Shown piece after piece: positions 16,443 through 24,452 of a DNA stretch of 64,000 nt. Location: the IMG/VR virus record IMGVR_UViG_3300025941_000021, positions 1 to 64,000 of that record; one strand, given 5' to 3'. The stretch comes from a virus. A program made the translations under genes and the position numbers. A model generated the notes under the pieces. It ran no database searches, had not been told where the DNA came from, and worked only from the letters and a program-made list of their open reading frames with translations. Each line of letters opens with the position of its first letter. Position 1 is the stretch's first letter.

Positions 16443-17588
16443 CTATCGAGCCACACCCGAGGAACTGATGCCGACCTCACGGCGAACCTTGAGCAGCGCG
16501 GCAGCTTCCTGCGGGAAGTTGCATCCAGGCGGCTTGTTTCGTGCGAGGATCTTCGCCGCGGGCTCGGCGCGATCCTGATGCGACTGGATGACCGGACGCA
16601 GGATCTCCCACGCAGCCTCCCAGCGCTTCGGGAAGTTCTTGTTGGACTTCTCGCACGCAGCCGCTGCCATCGCTTCGAGCGTGACCATCGCACGATCGTG
16701 GCGCGAATGGATCAGCTTGTGAGCGTTGGCGGGATCTGCGAGAAGCTCTTCCGGATCGGGGAGATCCATGTCCTTCACCCACGCGAAAAACTCGTCACCC
16801 ACGGCCGTACCGATGCAGCCACAGACCGCAGCATGCACGTGGTCGGACGCGAGATCGAAGCCCGCCGCACGAGTCGCACCGAGCATGAGAGCCGCGTACT
16901 CCCACGAACGATTGGACGGCCACGGTTGAGTGGCCTTCTCCGGGGGCGGCATGTCGTGGATGCGCTTCGGATTGCGCTTGAGGAACGAGACGATGAGGCT
17001 CTTGGCCTTGGGAAGATAGCTATCCTCCCACTTGTCGGGCAGGATGGGAACCTGCGTTGCCGCACCGTTGCCACCCAGCATGTAGTCGAACCACGCCGAG
17101 TCTTCGAGGTTCCACGGCAGCCAGAAGAAACGATTGCTCTCGGGCGGCGTCATGTCCGCACCGTTCGTGGCGATGTCGGGCGGATTCATGCAGCACACGA
17201 CTGCCACGTTCGGCAGATGATGGTCGCCGTACAGACGACCCTCGTTCACCGAGAGCATGGCAGCACGGTAGTTGTTGTTCGCCGAGCCGTACTCGTCGCA
17301 CAGATGGACGCCCTTGCCGTGAATCACGAACGTCTTGATGGCGCCCATGATGTAGCCTTCCATCGTCTTGTTCTCGTGATTCGGCACCTGAGCACCGCCG
17401 ATGTCCTCGGCCATGCCCTGAGCCGCGTTCGTCACGACGAACGGGAAGCCCTTGCCACCATGCTTGGCCAGCTCGATCTGCTTCGTGATGGCACGAACGA
17501 TGGCCGTCTTGCCGATGCCGGGCTTGCCCGTGCACAGGGTGGTGACGTTGACTTGGATTGCGATCGCGAGCATGTCTGCGTGGAGCAT
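16443..17588 (-). CDS. MoxR-type AAA+ ATPase
   Basis: 381 residues. Walker A GKPGIGKTAIVR lies near residue 21, Walker B HLCDEYG near residue 95, and sensor-1 CCMNPPD near 133, with SNRFFWLP after it. This order fits the MoxR / dynein-related AAA family. It ends in TAG. Together with the following metallopeptidase-like and VWA genes it makes a MoxR-VWA type chaperone or remodelling module. Phage role unknown. Confidence 0.85.
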   Translation of the reverse strand: MLHADMLAIAIQVNVTTLCTGKPGIGKTAIVRAITKQIELAKHGGKGFPFVVTNAAQGMAEDIGGAQVPNHENKTMEGYIMGAIKTFVIHGKGVHLCDEYGSANNNYRAAMLSVNEGRLYGDHHLPNVAVVCCMNPPDIATNGADMTPPESNRFFWLPWNLEDSAWFDYMLGGNGAATQVPILPDKWEDSYLPKAKSLIVSFLKRNPKRIHDMPPPEKATQPWPSNRSWEYAALMLGATRAAGFDLASDHVHAAVCGCIGTAVGDEFFAWVKDMDLPDPEELLADPANAHKLIHSRHDRAMVTLEAMAAAACEKSNKNFPKRWEAAWEILRPVIQSHQDRAEPAAKILARNKPPGCNFPQEAAALLKVRREVGISSSGVAR

Positions 17589-17591
17589 TTC

Positions 17592-17828
17592 TCATTCCCT
17601 CTCTAGCTTGTGTTGCAGGACACCCAGAAACTGTCTTTGTGAACAGAACTGAAACGTTTTCACGCCAATCCTATAGAACTTGTACCGTCCATAAGGACGG
17701 TCGGTGTACTTATCTAGGTCTTGGTCTTCGTACCAATCCCTCAGCGTTTCCCAGAGTTGACCTGATACTTCTATGCGTCTGCATCTTGCATCCACACAGA
17801 TATCGATCATCTCTATGATCTCATCCAT
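17592..17828 (-). CDS. Hypothetical protein (78 aa)
   Basis: The start is the ATG at 17828 (MDEIIEMIDICVDA), which overlaps the TGA of the upstream gene. A longer in-frame start would lie within that gene. The protein is mixed alpha/beta with several aromatic and charged residues (RDWYEDQDLDKY). No family recognised. Confidence 0.65.
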   Translation of the reverse strand: MDEIIEMIDICVDARCRRIEVSGQLWETLRDWYEDQDLDKYTDRPYGRYKFYRIGVKTFQFCSQRQFLGVLQHKLERE

Positions 17829-18019
17829 CACAGCATCTTTGCCTGACGCATGCTTCTCAGAGCATAACGCAGGTTGTGCGCTTGTCGTTGCTGGACGACG
17901 CATCCATCACAGATACGTACCAGAAGACAAGTGGCAGGACAAGTGCGAAGCCTCACACTCAACACCTTGCGCAAGCATTTGCTGCATGCGTGCCGAGCGG
18001 CTATGTTGGTGGCTTCCAT
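17828..18019 (-). CDS. Zinc-ribbon protein (63 aa)
   Basis: The ATG at 18019 overlaps the upstream gene by 19 bases. CSKC and CDGC pairs about 22 residues apart define a small zinc ribbon or zinc-finger fold. The tail is basic (RQAHNLRYALRSMRQAK). Probable nucleic-acid-binding miniprotein. Confidence 0.6.
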   Translation of the reverse strand: MEATNIAARHACSKCLRKVLSVRLRTCPATCLLVRICDGCVVQQRQAHNLRYALRSMRQAKML

Positions 18020-18444
18020 TCGCGTCTCTCGTCCTTATCATTGAGGCCCAGCATGGACGTCACGATTGCGATGTGACTGGAATACCAACCAGCCACGGCG
18101 TTACCTATGTACGTGCTTTGCTGTTCTCGAATGGACCTGGGATCCCGTACGGTCTTCCACAGATACCAAGTGGAGTAATCCACTTCGGATCGTGATGGAA
18201 CTCGGTTGGCTAAGAAAGGGTCACTAAGGTCGGTGCGACGAAGTATCGTGCTGCACTTGAAGTGATAGTTGACCCCATCCACCAAAATCTGTGGCGTGAA
18301 CTGCAATGAACCCGCAGTCTTGGTAAGCTCTTTGAGAAGTCTGGGATGAACGACGAGTGAAAATGGCTCGTTGTCGATTCGAGCATCCATGTAATACGGA
18401 AGCTCTTCACGCAGGATGTATTTCCACTCGTCGCTATATCCCAT
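18001..18444 (-). CDS. Hypothetical protein (147 aa)
   Basis: The product is 147 residues from the ATG at 18444, ending in TAG. It looks like a soluble alpha/beta protein (FSLVVHPRLLKELTKTAG, ILVDGVNYHFKCSTI). No recognised motif. It follows the macro-domain gene by seven bases. Confidence 0.65.
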   Translation of the reverse strand: MGYSDEWKYILREELPYYMDARIDNEPFSLVVHPRLLKELTKTAGSLQFTPQILVDGVNYHFKCSTILRRTDLSDPFLANRVPSRSEVDYSTWYLWKTVRDPRSIREQQSTYIGNAVAGWYSSHIAIVTSMLGLNDKDERREWKPPT

Positions 18445-18451
18445 GTTGTCC

Positions 18452-18952
18452 TCAGAAGTCGTAGACCGTCACTTCGAGATCTTGTAGAGCCTTCGCGATG
18501 ATCGGCTCCATCGTGTCCCACGAACCACCAGCCAGGCCACAGCCCATGCGAGGCATGTGAACCGAAGCAAGATGCGCATGATTCGTGGCACGATAGCGCA
18601 CGACCCTCAGGCCCTGCTCGATCGCTTCGTACCGAATCGGTGGATGCTTGTCGCGATATCCTGCGGACAGCTTTCTACCACTATCCAAGGCACGAGACAT
18701 GCCGCCGATTCCGTGCTGGCCGATGATGTTCGCGACCGTGATATCTTCGGTTGCCTTCACGAACTGGACGTCACCCAGCGCGTAGCTTCCGAGAGCACGA
18801 TACGCATCCTCGACATGCGGCCACTTTTTCGAGATTGCCAGTACGAAACCAGCGCCCCAAGCACCGATATCGTTGCAGCAATGCACGATGATCTTGTGTC
18901 CATCACCACGTGGCTCCGTGGCATCACCACGGACGTAGTGAATGATGGTCAC
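18452..18952 (-). CDS. Macro-domain protein (ADP-ribose binding)
   Basis: 166 residues. YVRGDATEP and IIVHCCNDIGAWGAGFVLAI give the N-terminal macro-domain signature, with further matches VANIIGQHGIG and VHMPRMGCGLAGGSWDTMEP. Macro domains of this Appr-1''-p-processing type bind or hydrolyse ADP-ribose derivatives. In phages they may reverse ADP-ribosylation or handle NAD-derived signals. Catalytic activity cannot be decided here. The ATG at 18952 overlaps the upstream stop. Confidence 0.8.
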   Translation of the reverse strand: MTIIHYVRGDATEPRGDGHKIIVHCCNDIGAWGAGFVLAISKKWPHVEDAYRALGSYALGDVQFVKATEDITVANIIGQHGIGGMSRALDSGRKLSAGYRDKHPPIRYEAIEQGLRVVRYRATNHAHLASVHMPRMGCGLAGGSWDTMEPIIAKALQDLEVTVYDF

Positions 18953-19935
18953 TTGTCGGCCTCGGCATCGGCCAGCTCGGCAGCCAGCTCTGCGGTGCCG
19001 ATCGCCGCCTGCATTTCACTGAGGCGGTTGCGCAGAAGATCGAGGGAAACGCTGCACACACTTTCCCACGAGGCGAGCTGTGCTTCGAGCACGGCAGCTT
19101 CCTTCTTCTTGGTGGCCAGCCCACGCTTGCCCAGCGGACGCTTGCCCTCCTTCACGTCGAGAGCATCCGACAGGCCGTCGAGGGCACTGTCGGTATCCCG
19201 AATCACGCCGTCGATGAGGATCTCCATCGCAGCGGAATCGTCCGAGTAGCGCGGTTCGAGGCACAGCTTTCCACCGTGCGTGAGCTGGTAGACGGGGATG
19301 CTCACACCCGCCACCATGCGCTGAATCGCATGCGATTGCGAGAGCTTGCTTAGCGCCGACGCGACCTTGAGCAGCACCTCACGACGAGCAGCGGGCACGT
19401 AGTACACACCACCACGCGAGCGCTTGCCGACACCACCCACAGCCGGGATGATGGTCTGCGAGAACCAGACCGAGAGATCCTCGCTGGCCTTGTACTGCTC
19501 ACGCTTGGCGCGATAGACCTCACGCACGAGCGGAGTCATCACGTGATCGTCGGGCGTGAACGTCAGCGTCTCGATCTCCGAGGCGTTGATGTTCTGCACG
19601 AGAATCTTTGCCGAGAACTGCGTGTGGTACGACGCAGCCGATCGCACGTCGTGACCCGACGCCGTGGCCAGGGCTTCGAGATCGAGAGCAGCCACGTCCT
19701 TGAGGGACATAGCAACTCCCATGCCAGCCGGCAGCGGATCGATGCGAGCACCACGCGGCGCACACTCCTGGAACGCACGGCGCATCGCGACCGCACGCGA
19801 AGGCTGTGCCGGAAGCAACGCATCATCGAGGCCCTCGGCCTTGAGCGCGTTGTCCACGTCCGTGATGGCGAGATCACCCGCCCACATGGGCGTCGTCTCG
19901 ATGACTGCGATGCGAGGATCGTCGAAGTTGGTCAT
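18949..19935 (-). CDS. Hypothetical protein (328 aa)
   Basis: The start is the ATG at 19935 (MTNFDDPRIAVIETT), overlapping the upstream stop. The middle (LVREVYRAKREQYKASEDLSVWF, then RRSRGGVYYVPAARREVLL-like segments) resembles phage proteins of unknown function that I have seen annotated only as DUFs. The C-terminal third is a long charged helix. No catalytic motif. Confidence 0.65.
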   Translation of the reverse strand: MTNFDDPRIAVIETTPMWAGDLAITDVDNALKAEGLDDALLPAQPSRAVAMRRAFQECAPRGARIDPLPAGMGVAMSLKDVAALDLEALATASGHDVRSAASYHTQFSAKILVQNINASEIETLTFTPDDHVMTPLVREVYRAKREQYKASEDLSVWFSQTIIPAVGGVGKRSRGGVYYVPAARREVLLKVASALSKLSQSHAIQRMVAGVSIPVYQLTHGGKLCLEPRYSDDSAAMEILIDGVIRDTDSALDGLSDALDVKEGKRPLGKRGLATKKKEAAVLEAQLASWESVCSVSLDLLRNRLSEMQAAIGTAELAAELADAEADK

Positions 19936-20771
19936 GGCTTTCCTACTTGCTTGAGAATGTGACGAGCACCTTGGAGCATTTCTTCGTCTGTGAACACACC
20001 GATAGCACGCTGCATGAACGGTGCAACCAGCTTGTCGTTGTGGAAACAATCGGCGTCCGTGCCTCTGATGCTGTTGGCAAGCTCAGGACACAGGTCATAC
20101 AATGCATTGAACATTGCTTGACCCAAGCGCTGGCCTGTCTGCTGGTGTTCGAATATGCGCTGTGCATACTCGTCTTGATCCACACACGGCTGCACATGGC
20201 CTATCGGTGCGAAGCCGATCTTCGCTGCCAGATCGCGAGGAAGGCTGTAGATTGGGTTGGCGCTGGACGCCACCGAAGTCATGGACAATCCTAGCGCACG
20301 ACGAAAGTTCAAAAGACGTGCAGCCTCAACAGGAAACAACGCACCACGCGGCTTTTGTCGTGCCAAAGGCCGTACTAGCTTCATTACAAAGCCAGGATAG
20401 TGGTTGATTACACAACCAACGAAGTACCAGCAGCGCTCCCACCACTGTTTGTGTGCTTCTTCGTCTGTGTTTCCTGGATTCTCGCTCGCGAGCATACCAA
20501 TGACATGATTCACCTCTTTGTTGTCGAGGCGACTCAGTGATTGCCTGCGCATCCAAGCCACAGGCTTGGAGTTCTGTGTGGTCTCGTAGAGATCGTACTC
20601 GATCTCATCCTGCTCGTAGGCATAGCTATCGAGACACTCAGCACAAGTAATGTGCTTGCCCGGATAGCCGATACAGCTATTCGGTGGCACACTTTGCCCG
20701 GTCAATCCACACGCGGTAGGCTGCGGACTGATCCATGTATTTGATACGTAGTGTCTGATCTCAGATTCCAT
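19932..20771 (-). CDS. Hypothetical Cys-containing protein (279 aa)
   Basis: 279 residues. The N-terminus has CGLTGQSVPPNSC and CAEC, which could bind zinc. The remainder is helical and not recognised. It overlaps both neighbours. The C-terminal region (FTDEEMLQGARHILKQVG) is typical of small helical domains. Confidence 0.6.
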   Translation of the reverse strand: MESEIRHYVSNTWISPQPTACGLTGQSVPPNSCIGYPGKHITCAECLDSYAYEQDEIEYDLYETTQNSKPVAWMRRQSLSRLDNKEVNHVIGMLASENPGNTDEEAHKQWWERCWYFVGCVINHYPGFVMKLVRPLARQKPRGALFPVEAARLLNFRRALGLSMTSVASSANPIYSLPRDLAAKIGFAPIGHVQPCVDQDEYAQRIFEHQQTGQRLGQAMFNALYDLCPELANSIRGTDADCFHNDKLVAPFMQRAIGVFTDEEMLQGARHILKQVGKP

Positions 20772-21072
20772 TGTCGATGGGCCTGTTCCTTCCTGCGGCT
20801 TCGTAGAAGCTCACACGAGCGGCACCCTTGACTTTGGCACCTACTCGTTTGTCGAGGTTGGTGTGTCCCTTGATCCAGCGCCATGCTTCACGGATGCAGC
20901 GTCCGCAGATGAGCATGGTGGGAGAATACTCACATCCACTGGCTGGATGTGCTGATCCGTCGCATGAGGCACATCGGCGACAAGGAAGGAAGACCACTTC
21001 TTGATCTCCGCTTCCCTCGCTTGCCGAATCAGGCTGTGAAGATGGGTTTTCCACATGTGTTTCCTCGCTCAT
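20761..21072 (-). CDS. Zinc-binding protein (103 aa)
   Basis: CRRCASC and CGRC pairs, with a Cys between them (ASGCEYSP), suggest a two-zinc or ribbon fold between residues 31 and 60. The basic C-terminal half (RWIKGHTNLDKRVGAKVKG) may bind nucleic acid. The ATG overlaps the stop of the 26-residue membrane peptide upstream. A GAGGAAACACATG ribosome-site look-alike occurs inside the gene at about 21056 in another frame. Confidence 0.6.
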   Translation of the reverse strand: MSEETHVENPSSQPDSASEGSGDQEVVFLPCRRCASCDGSAHPASGCEYSPTMLICGRCIREAWRWIKGHTNLDKRVGAKVKGAARVSFYEAAGRNRPIDNGI

Positions 21073-21149
21073 TGTGCACCCAGCGATTGCCCTAGTGCGA
21101 ACACTAGCAGAATGACTACGATGAAGAGCACGATGCGCGTCTCAGGCAT
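21069..21149 (-). CDS. Single-helix membrane miniprotein (26 aa)
   Basis: A 26-codon frame from ATG 21149 (or 21152) to a TGA that overlaps the next ATG. Sequence MPETRIVLFIVVILLVFALG is one hydrophobic helix with a charged N-terminus. The overlaps on both sides support translation. Confidence 0.5.
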   Translation of the reverse strand: MPETRIVLFIVVILLVFALGQSLGAQ

Positions 21150-21414
21150 CATCGGCACCTTTCCATGTGCCTACAAGATGCGTATGCCACTCTTGTGATG
21201 AATACATGCCCATTTCAACCGCAGCGATTGCTTCACAAAAGACGTCTGATCGCACACAACCTGGACACCCGAAAGTGTTCATGTTGCCATGCTTGTCTTC
21301 GAGTGTGTGCAGTAGCGCTTTGGGATAGGTATTCCACTCATCCCCAATCGACACTACTGCACGTATGGCAGCACCACACGCTGTGTAGTCCCGCGATATG
21401 CGGTAGTGAATCAT
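21142..21414 (-). CDS. Hypothetical protein with CPGC motif (90 aa)
   Basis: ATG at 21414 (MIHYRISRDYTACGAA) overlaps the upstream stop. A Cys at 13 and a CPGC pair near residue 50 followed by another Cys suggest a zinc site. Similar small zinc proteins of unknown role are common in large phages. Confidence 0.6.
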   Translation of the reverse strand: MIHYRISRDYTACGAAIRAVVSIGDEWNTYPKALLHTLEDKHGNMNTFGCPGCVRSDVFCEAIAAVEMGMYSSQEWHTHLVGTWKGADDA

Positions 21415-21581
21415 TTGTCGAGAATCCGCGCTGCCATGACGCACAGCCACACGTCGGCTGGCGATTGACCTTCTCCCACGAGCTTACGTGCTACGTCTTC
21501 CTCGCTCATGTATGCGAGAAGCATACGAATGCGATTGACGAGCGGCACGAACTTGTCATTGGTCTCGTAGTGTTGTGACAT
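21411..21581 (-). CDS. Small helical protein (56 aa)
   Basis: The ATG at 21581 follows GAGGAAACAC, the same ribosome-site form as several genes on this arm. Two helices with EEDVARKLVGEGQSPADVWL in the centre. It is first after a 450-base non-coding region with a strong inverted repeat just upstream. Confidence 0.6.
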   Translation of the reverse strand: MSQHYETNDKFVPLVNRIRMLLAYMSEEDVARKLVGEGQSPADVWLCVMAARILDK

Positions 21582-22034
21582 GTGTTTCCTCGTGGTGTAG
21601 ACACTAGCATGGACGTTGAGTAGGCGAGAGGTGGGTGTGAGGAACCTCTCAACGTCCATGCGACTGTCCACAACATGTGTGGAGTCGCCATCGATTGACG
21701 ATGGATTGGTGCTTTATGACACGCTCCCTCTTCTATGCACCTAGAAGGAATCAGCGTGGGCCACATGAATACAAGTAGGGTGAGGCGGCCAACTCTCGAC
21801 AGAGAAACCGATTGATTAGCGAAGCATGGTGTGCCGACCCTCGTTAGATTGTGGGTGCGTACCCGCGCTCTATACGCTTGACGACATGTAGCAGAATCAA
21901 GAGCATACTATGTCGCGGCACGTTAGTGGTGTGACGCCATCTTACTTTACACTCGCCATTGAAGGCTATATGTACCACTAACTATACTCCTCGCCTGCTA
22001 CAAGCTGCCTGTCTCACGACAGTCTGTGAAGCAC
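21582..22034 (-). other. Non-coding gap with long inverted repeat
   Basis: No gene found over about 450 bases. A perfect 14-bp inverted repeat (21607-21620 with 21648-21661) encloses a 27-base loop that can also pair internally (21625-21631 with 21644-21650), giving two competing folds. A 6-bp hairpin lies near 21689-21705. The remainder shows nothing I can name. Leader-type regulation or RNA processing is possible. Confidence 0.45.
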
Positions 22035-22292
22035 TCAGCGACGCGTGCGGGCCTTGTTGGAGGCCTCACGAGCATCACGCTCGGCCTTGGCCTTGACGGT
22101 CTTCTGCGTGAGCACACGGCTCGCCGCGCTCATCGGGTCGCCCGGGTAGTACGCACGATCGGCGACCGGCTGATCGTGGTGGTCCCAGATCGCCGGCACG
22201 CGATCGTAGCCCACCGGCTTGCCCGTTGCATCGGTCTTGGACACGAAAACGGTTTCCGTGAACCGTCGCCCGAAGGCAGTGTTGAGAGTCAT
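22035..22292 (-). CDS. Hypothetical protein (85 aa)
   Basis: ATG at 22292 after GGAGGTTCTC. The sequence has a Thr/Val-rich strand (RRFTETVFVSKTD), DHHDQPVADRAYYPG, and a basic helical tail. No family recognised. Confidence 0.65.
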   Translation of the reverse strand: MTLNTAFGRRFTETVFVSKTDATGKPVGYDRVPAIWDHHDQPVADRAYYPGDPMSAASRVLTQKTVKAKAERDAREASNKARTRR

Positions 22293-22301
22293 GAGAACCT
22301 C

Positions 22302-22394
22302 CTAGATCATCCACACCAACCACGCGAACACCACGCCCGCAAGCACCATGCCTGAGGGCGCGATGATCTCGTCGAAGATTTCTTGCTTGGTCAC
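22302..22394 (-). CDS. Single-helix membrane miniprotein (30 aa)
   Basis: GTG at 22394 overlaps the upstream TGA (GTGA). Thirty residues, MTKQEIFDEIIAPSG then a hydrophobic helix ending WLVWMI, stop TAG. One membrane span with a cytoplasmic N-terminus is likely. Confidence 0.5.
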   Translation of the reverse strand: MTKQEIFDEIIAPSGMVLAGVVFAWLVWMI

Positions 22395-22579
22395 TGTGGC
22401 ACCTCACGCGCTTCCTCGGTCTCCGAGGTGATGGTGATGCTCTGTGCGAGACCACACGTATCACCACGATAGTCATGGCTGTGATTCAGCTCGACAGCCG
22501 TGATGTTCATGCCGAGAAGCTTTCCCAGATCGGAAAGCGTGATTGTCGTCTTCTTCGTGACCTTGAGTGTGAGCTTCAT
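22391..22579 (-). CDS. Small beta-rich protein (62 aa)
   Basis: Sixty-two residues beginning MKLTLKVTKKTTITLSDLG, with a central HSHDYRGDTC and a final SITITSE strand. No family recognised. It overlaps both neighbours by four bases. Confidence 0.6.
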   Translation of the reverse strand: MKLTLKVTKKTTITLSDLGKLLGMNITAVELNHSHDYRGDTCGLAQSITITSETEEAREVPQ

Positions 22580-22863
22580 GTTCGTGGCTTTCTGCGACTC
22601 GTGATCGCTTTGTACTCGCGAGGAGAAACGTTTTGAACTAGGTGCACCAGCTCATTCAAAGGCACAATCTTAGCCTTGCGAGCTTTGGCATGTGTCTCGT
22701 ATGCCTCAACATACAGAGACGAGAAACCGTTGGTGTGGTACTCTACCACACGCATGTAGTGAGCACCAAGGCGCTGGTGGGATAGCACACGTCCGGCGGT
22801 GGGAAAGAATCCCAACCTACGCAAACGCTTGCGCTCTGCGATGATGGACGGATGCGTGGCCAT
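22576..22863 (-). CDS. Small basic protein (95 aa)
   Basis: Ninety-five residues, strongly basic, with alternating strand-like segments (HYMRVVEYHTNGFSSLYVEA). It is possibly nucleic-acid binding. No known family. Confidence 0.6.
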   Translation of the reverse strand: MATHPSIIAERKRLRRLGFFPTAGRVLSHQRLGAHYMRVVEYHTNGFSSLYVEAYETHAKARKAKIVPLNELVHLVQNVSPREYKAITSRRKPRT

Positions 22864-22875
22864 GCGCGCGGTCGA

Positions 22876-23199
22876 TTAGATGCTGTTGATGAACGCTTCG
22901 ATCTGTTCGATCTCTTCGTCCGTGAACAGAATCGCCACGTTGCGACGGAACATGGTGTCTTTCACACCAAACGCACACATATCAATCACCAGCGTGCGCC
23001 GTCGATGCGTGTTCGGGATGCGCTCACGCAAGAGCTGATGGCCAGGATGAATCTCGCTGTTGTCTCGGAACGTGGCCATGATTTCACCTACGACGTATGA
23101 GCAGTCGCTGCGATTCAGCTCGACCGGAGGAAGCATGTGTTGAGTGAATGACTTGTACATCACATCACCCAGCTCTTTGACGCTGCATTTAAGGCGCAT
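22876..23199 (-). CDS. Hypothetical protein (107 aa)
   Basis: The start is the ATG at 23199 (MRLKCSVKELGDVM), preceded by GAGGAAAC. It overlaps the methyltransferase-like gene end by 11 bases. The C-terminus is a charged helix (FTDEEIEQIEAFINS). No family recognised. Confidence 0.6.
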   Translation of the reverse strand: MRLKCSVKELGDVMYKSFTQHMLPPVELNRSDCSYVVGEIMATFRDNSEIHPGHQLLRERIPNTHRRRTLVIDMCAFGVKDTMFRRNVAILFTDEEIEQIEAFINSI

Positions 23200-24022
23200 G
23201 TTTCCTCGCTCGCATGGTCTGCCACGCATGCCACGCACCGATCTTCTTCGGGTTCAACATGAACCTGTCAGACACGCGTGACGAGTCTGCGAAGTATGAG
23301 CCCTTGTGATCTTCGAAGGCTTCACGTGCCTCCTGTTCACGCTGCTCTTCGTTCCACTTGCACAACACCGGCTTGGGAATGCCAGTGAAGGGCTTTGAGG
23401 TGTCGAACAGCATGTAGACCATCGGCGAGCCCTTCTTCTCGGCCGTCGATGAGTCGTAGTACCACGCGCCCACCATCGCAGGCGCAGCTTTTCCGCAGTG
23501 AAGTTGCAGCCAGCTATTGACGTACTTGATACGCCGCATGACCTTCTCTTCACGCGTCTCGCCCTCGATGCAGGCGAACAAGGGCGGTTGACCCTTGCGT
23601 GGTCGGCCTTGCATCCCATACGAGAAGCACAGACCGAACATGCCGCCTTCACGAAGCGTGCGATCGAGGATACGCAAGCTGCGTTCCATCGTCTCGGGGC
23701 GCACCACTTCGCACCAGTCGAGCAACACGTGTGCGAACTTGCCTTCGATCTCACACATGTTGCCGTGCACGAAATCGTGGCGGCGCAGATTTCCATGCTG
23801 ACGCTGGAACGCACGCTTGGCCTTGTTGAGACGCTCTTTGTCGAGGTCTACGGCCGTAACCGGACCTGCATTGAGCGCTTGTGCTTGTCGCACGTCGCCA
23901 CCCTCACCACACAATACGAGGTGAGAGTCTTTGAAGTCATGGCCCAAGTGCTCTTTCAGCGTCTCCCAATACAGGATGCGCGTAAGAGTCTTGGACGGGG
24001 ATTCACCAGCATAGGTATGCAT
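23189..24022 (-). CDS. Class I SAM-dependent methyltransferase-like protein
   Basis: 277 residues from the ATG at 24022, which overlaps the upstream TGA (TGATG). LVLCGEGGDVRQA is a degenerate motif I, VTAVDLDKERLNKA a motif II with the acidic end of strand 2, then HGNMCEIEGKFAHVLLDWCEV and LREGGMFGLCFSYG as motifs IV and VI. The Rossmann methyltransferase order is clear, but the target (DNA, RNA or protein) is not. The C-terminal basic part may bind nucleic acid. Confidence 0.65.
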   Translation of the reverse strand: MHTYAGESPSKTLTRILYWETLKEHLGHDFKDSHLVLCGEGGDVRQAQALNAGPVTAVDLDKERLNKAKRAFQRQHGNLRRHDFVHGNMCEIEGKFAHVLLDWCEVVRPETMERSLRILDRTLREGGMFGLCFSYGMQGRPRKGQPPLFACIEGETREEKVMRRIKYVNSWLQLHCGKAAPAMVGAWYYDSSTAEKKGSPMVYMLFDTSKPFTGIPKPVLCKWNEEQREQEAREAFEDHKGSYFADSSRVSDRFMLNPKKIGAWHAWQTMRARKHAP

Positions 24023-24336
24023 CAGCACACCACGATGGAACGCACGCCTTCGATACGCGTGGCGAGAGTGGAGTCACTGGGCTCCAGCAGAAGACGTGCA
24101 CGCTCAGCGCGAACGTTTGCGAGCTTCCACTGCGTGGCGGCATACCGCTGCTGCGCCGCGGTCGAATGGAACTCGCTCGGCTCGGACATGGCATCCGAGG
24201 GCGAGAACGGAAGCATCGACCATGCCAACATGGCGCCGCCCATCGTGGCGATCATCGTGCCCATGCACACGAGACCAAGGCACATGAAGATGTGAAGATG
24301 ACTGAGGGAATCCGACGCGAGAACGATTGCATTCAT
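24022..24336 (-). CDS. Membrane protein (104 aa)
   Basis: ATG at 24336 after AGAGGTGTAAC. A hydrophobic stretch from about residue 14 to 42 (IFMCLGLVCMGTMIATMGGA...) could form one or two helices, followed by a charged helical tail (YAATQWKLANVRAERARLLL). No family recognised. Confidence 0.65.
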   Translation of the reverse strand: MNAIVLASDSLSHLHIFMCLGLVCMGTMIATMGGAMLAWSMLPFSPSDAMSEPSEFHSTAAQQRYAATQWKLANVRAERARLLLEPSDSTLATRIEGVRSIVVC

Positions 24337-24367
24337 GTTACACCTCTTCTTTAGTTGTCACACCCTA

Positions 24368-24422
24368 CACTTATTGAGTAGAGGAGCCGCTTAACAGCCC
24401 CGTCTCCTCTACTCAATAAGTG
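24368..24422 (-). terminator. 19-bp perfect inverted repeat
   Basis: 24368-24386 is the exact complement of 24404-24422, with a 17-base loop. It lies between the end of the bL12-CTD-like gene and the next start. There is no U run after it on the minus strand, so it is either a factor-dependent or bidirectional terminator or an RNase III type processing hairpin. Confidence 0.6.
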
Positions 24423-24452
24423 GCACAAACGTTTCCGCTTGTGCCGAGTGGA

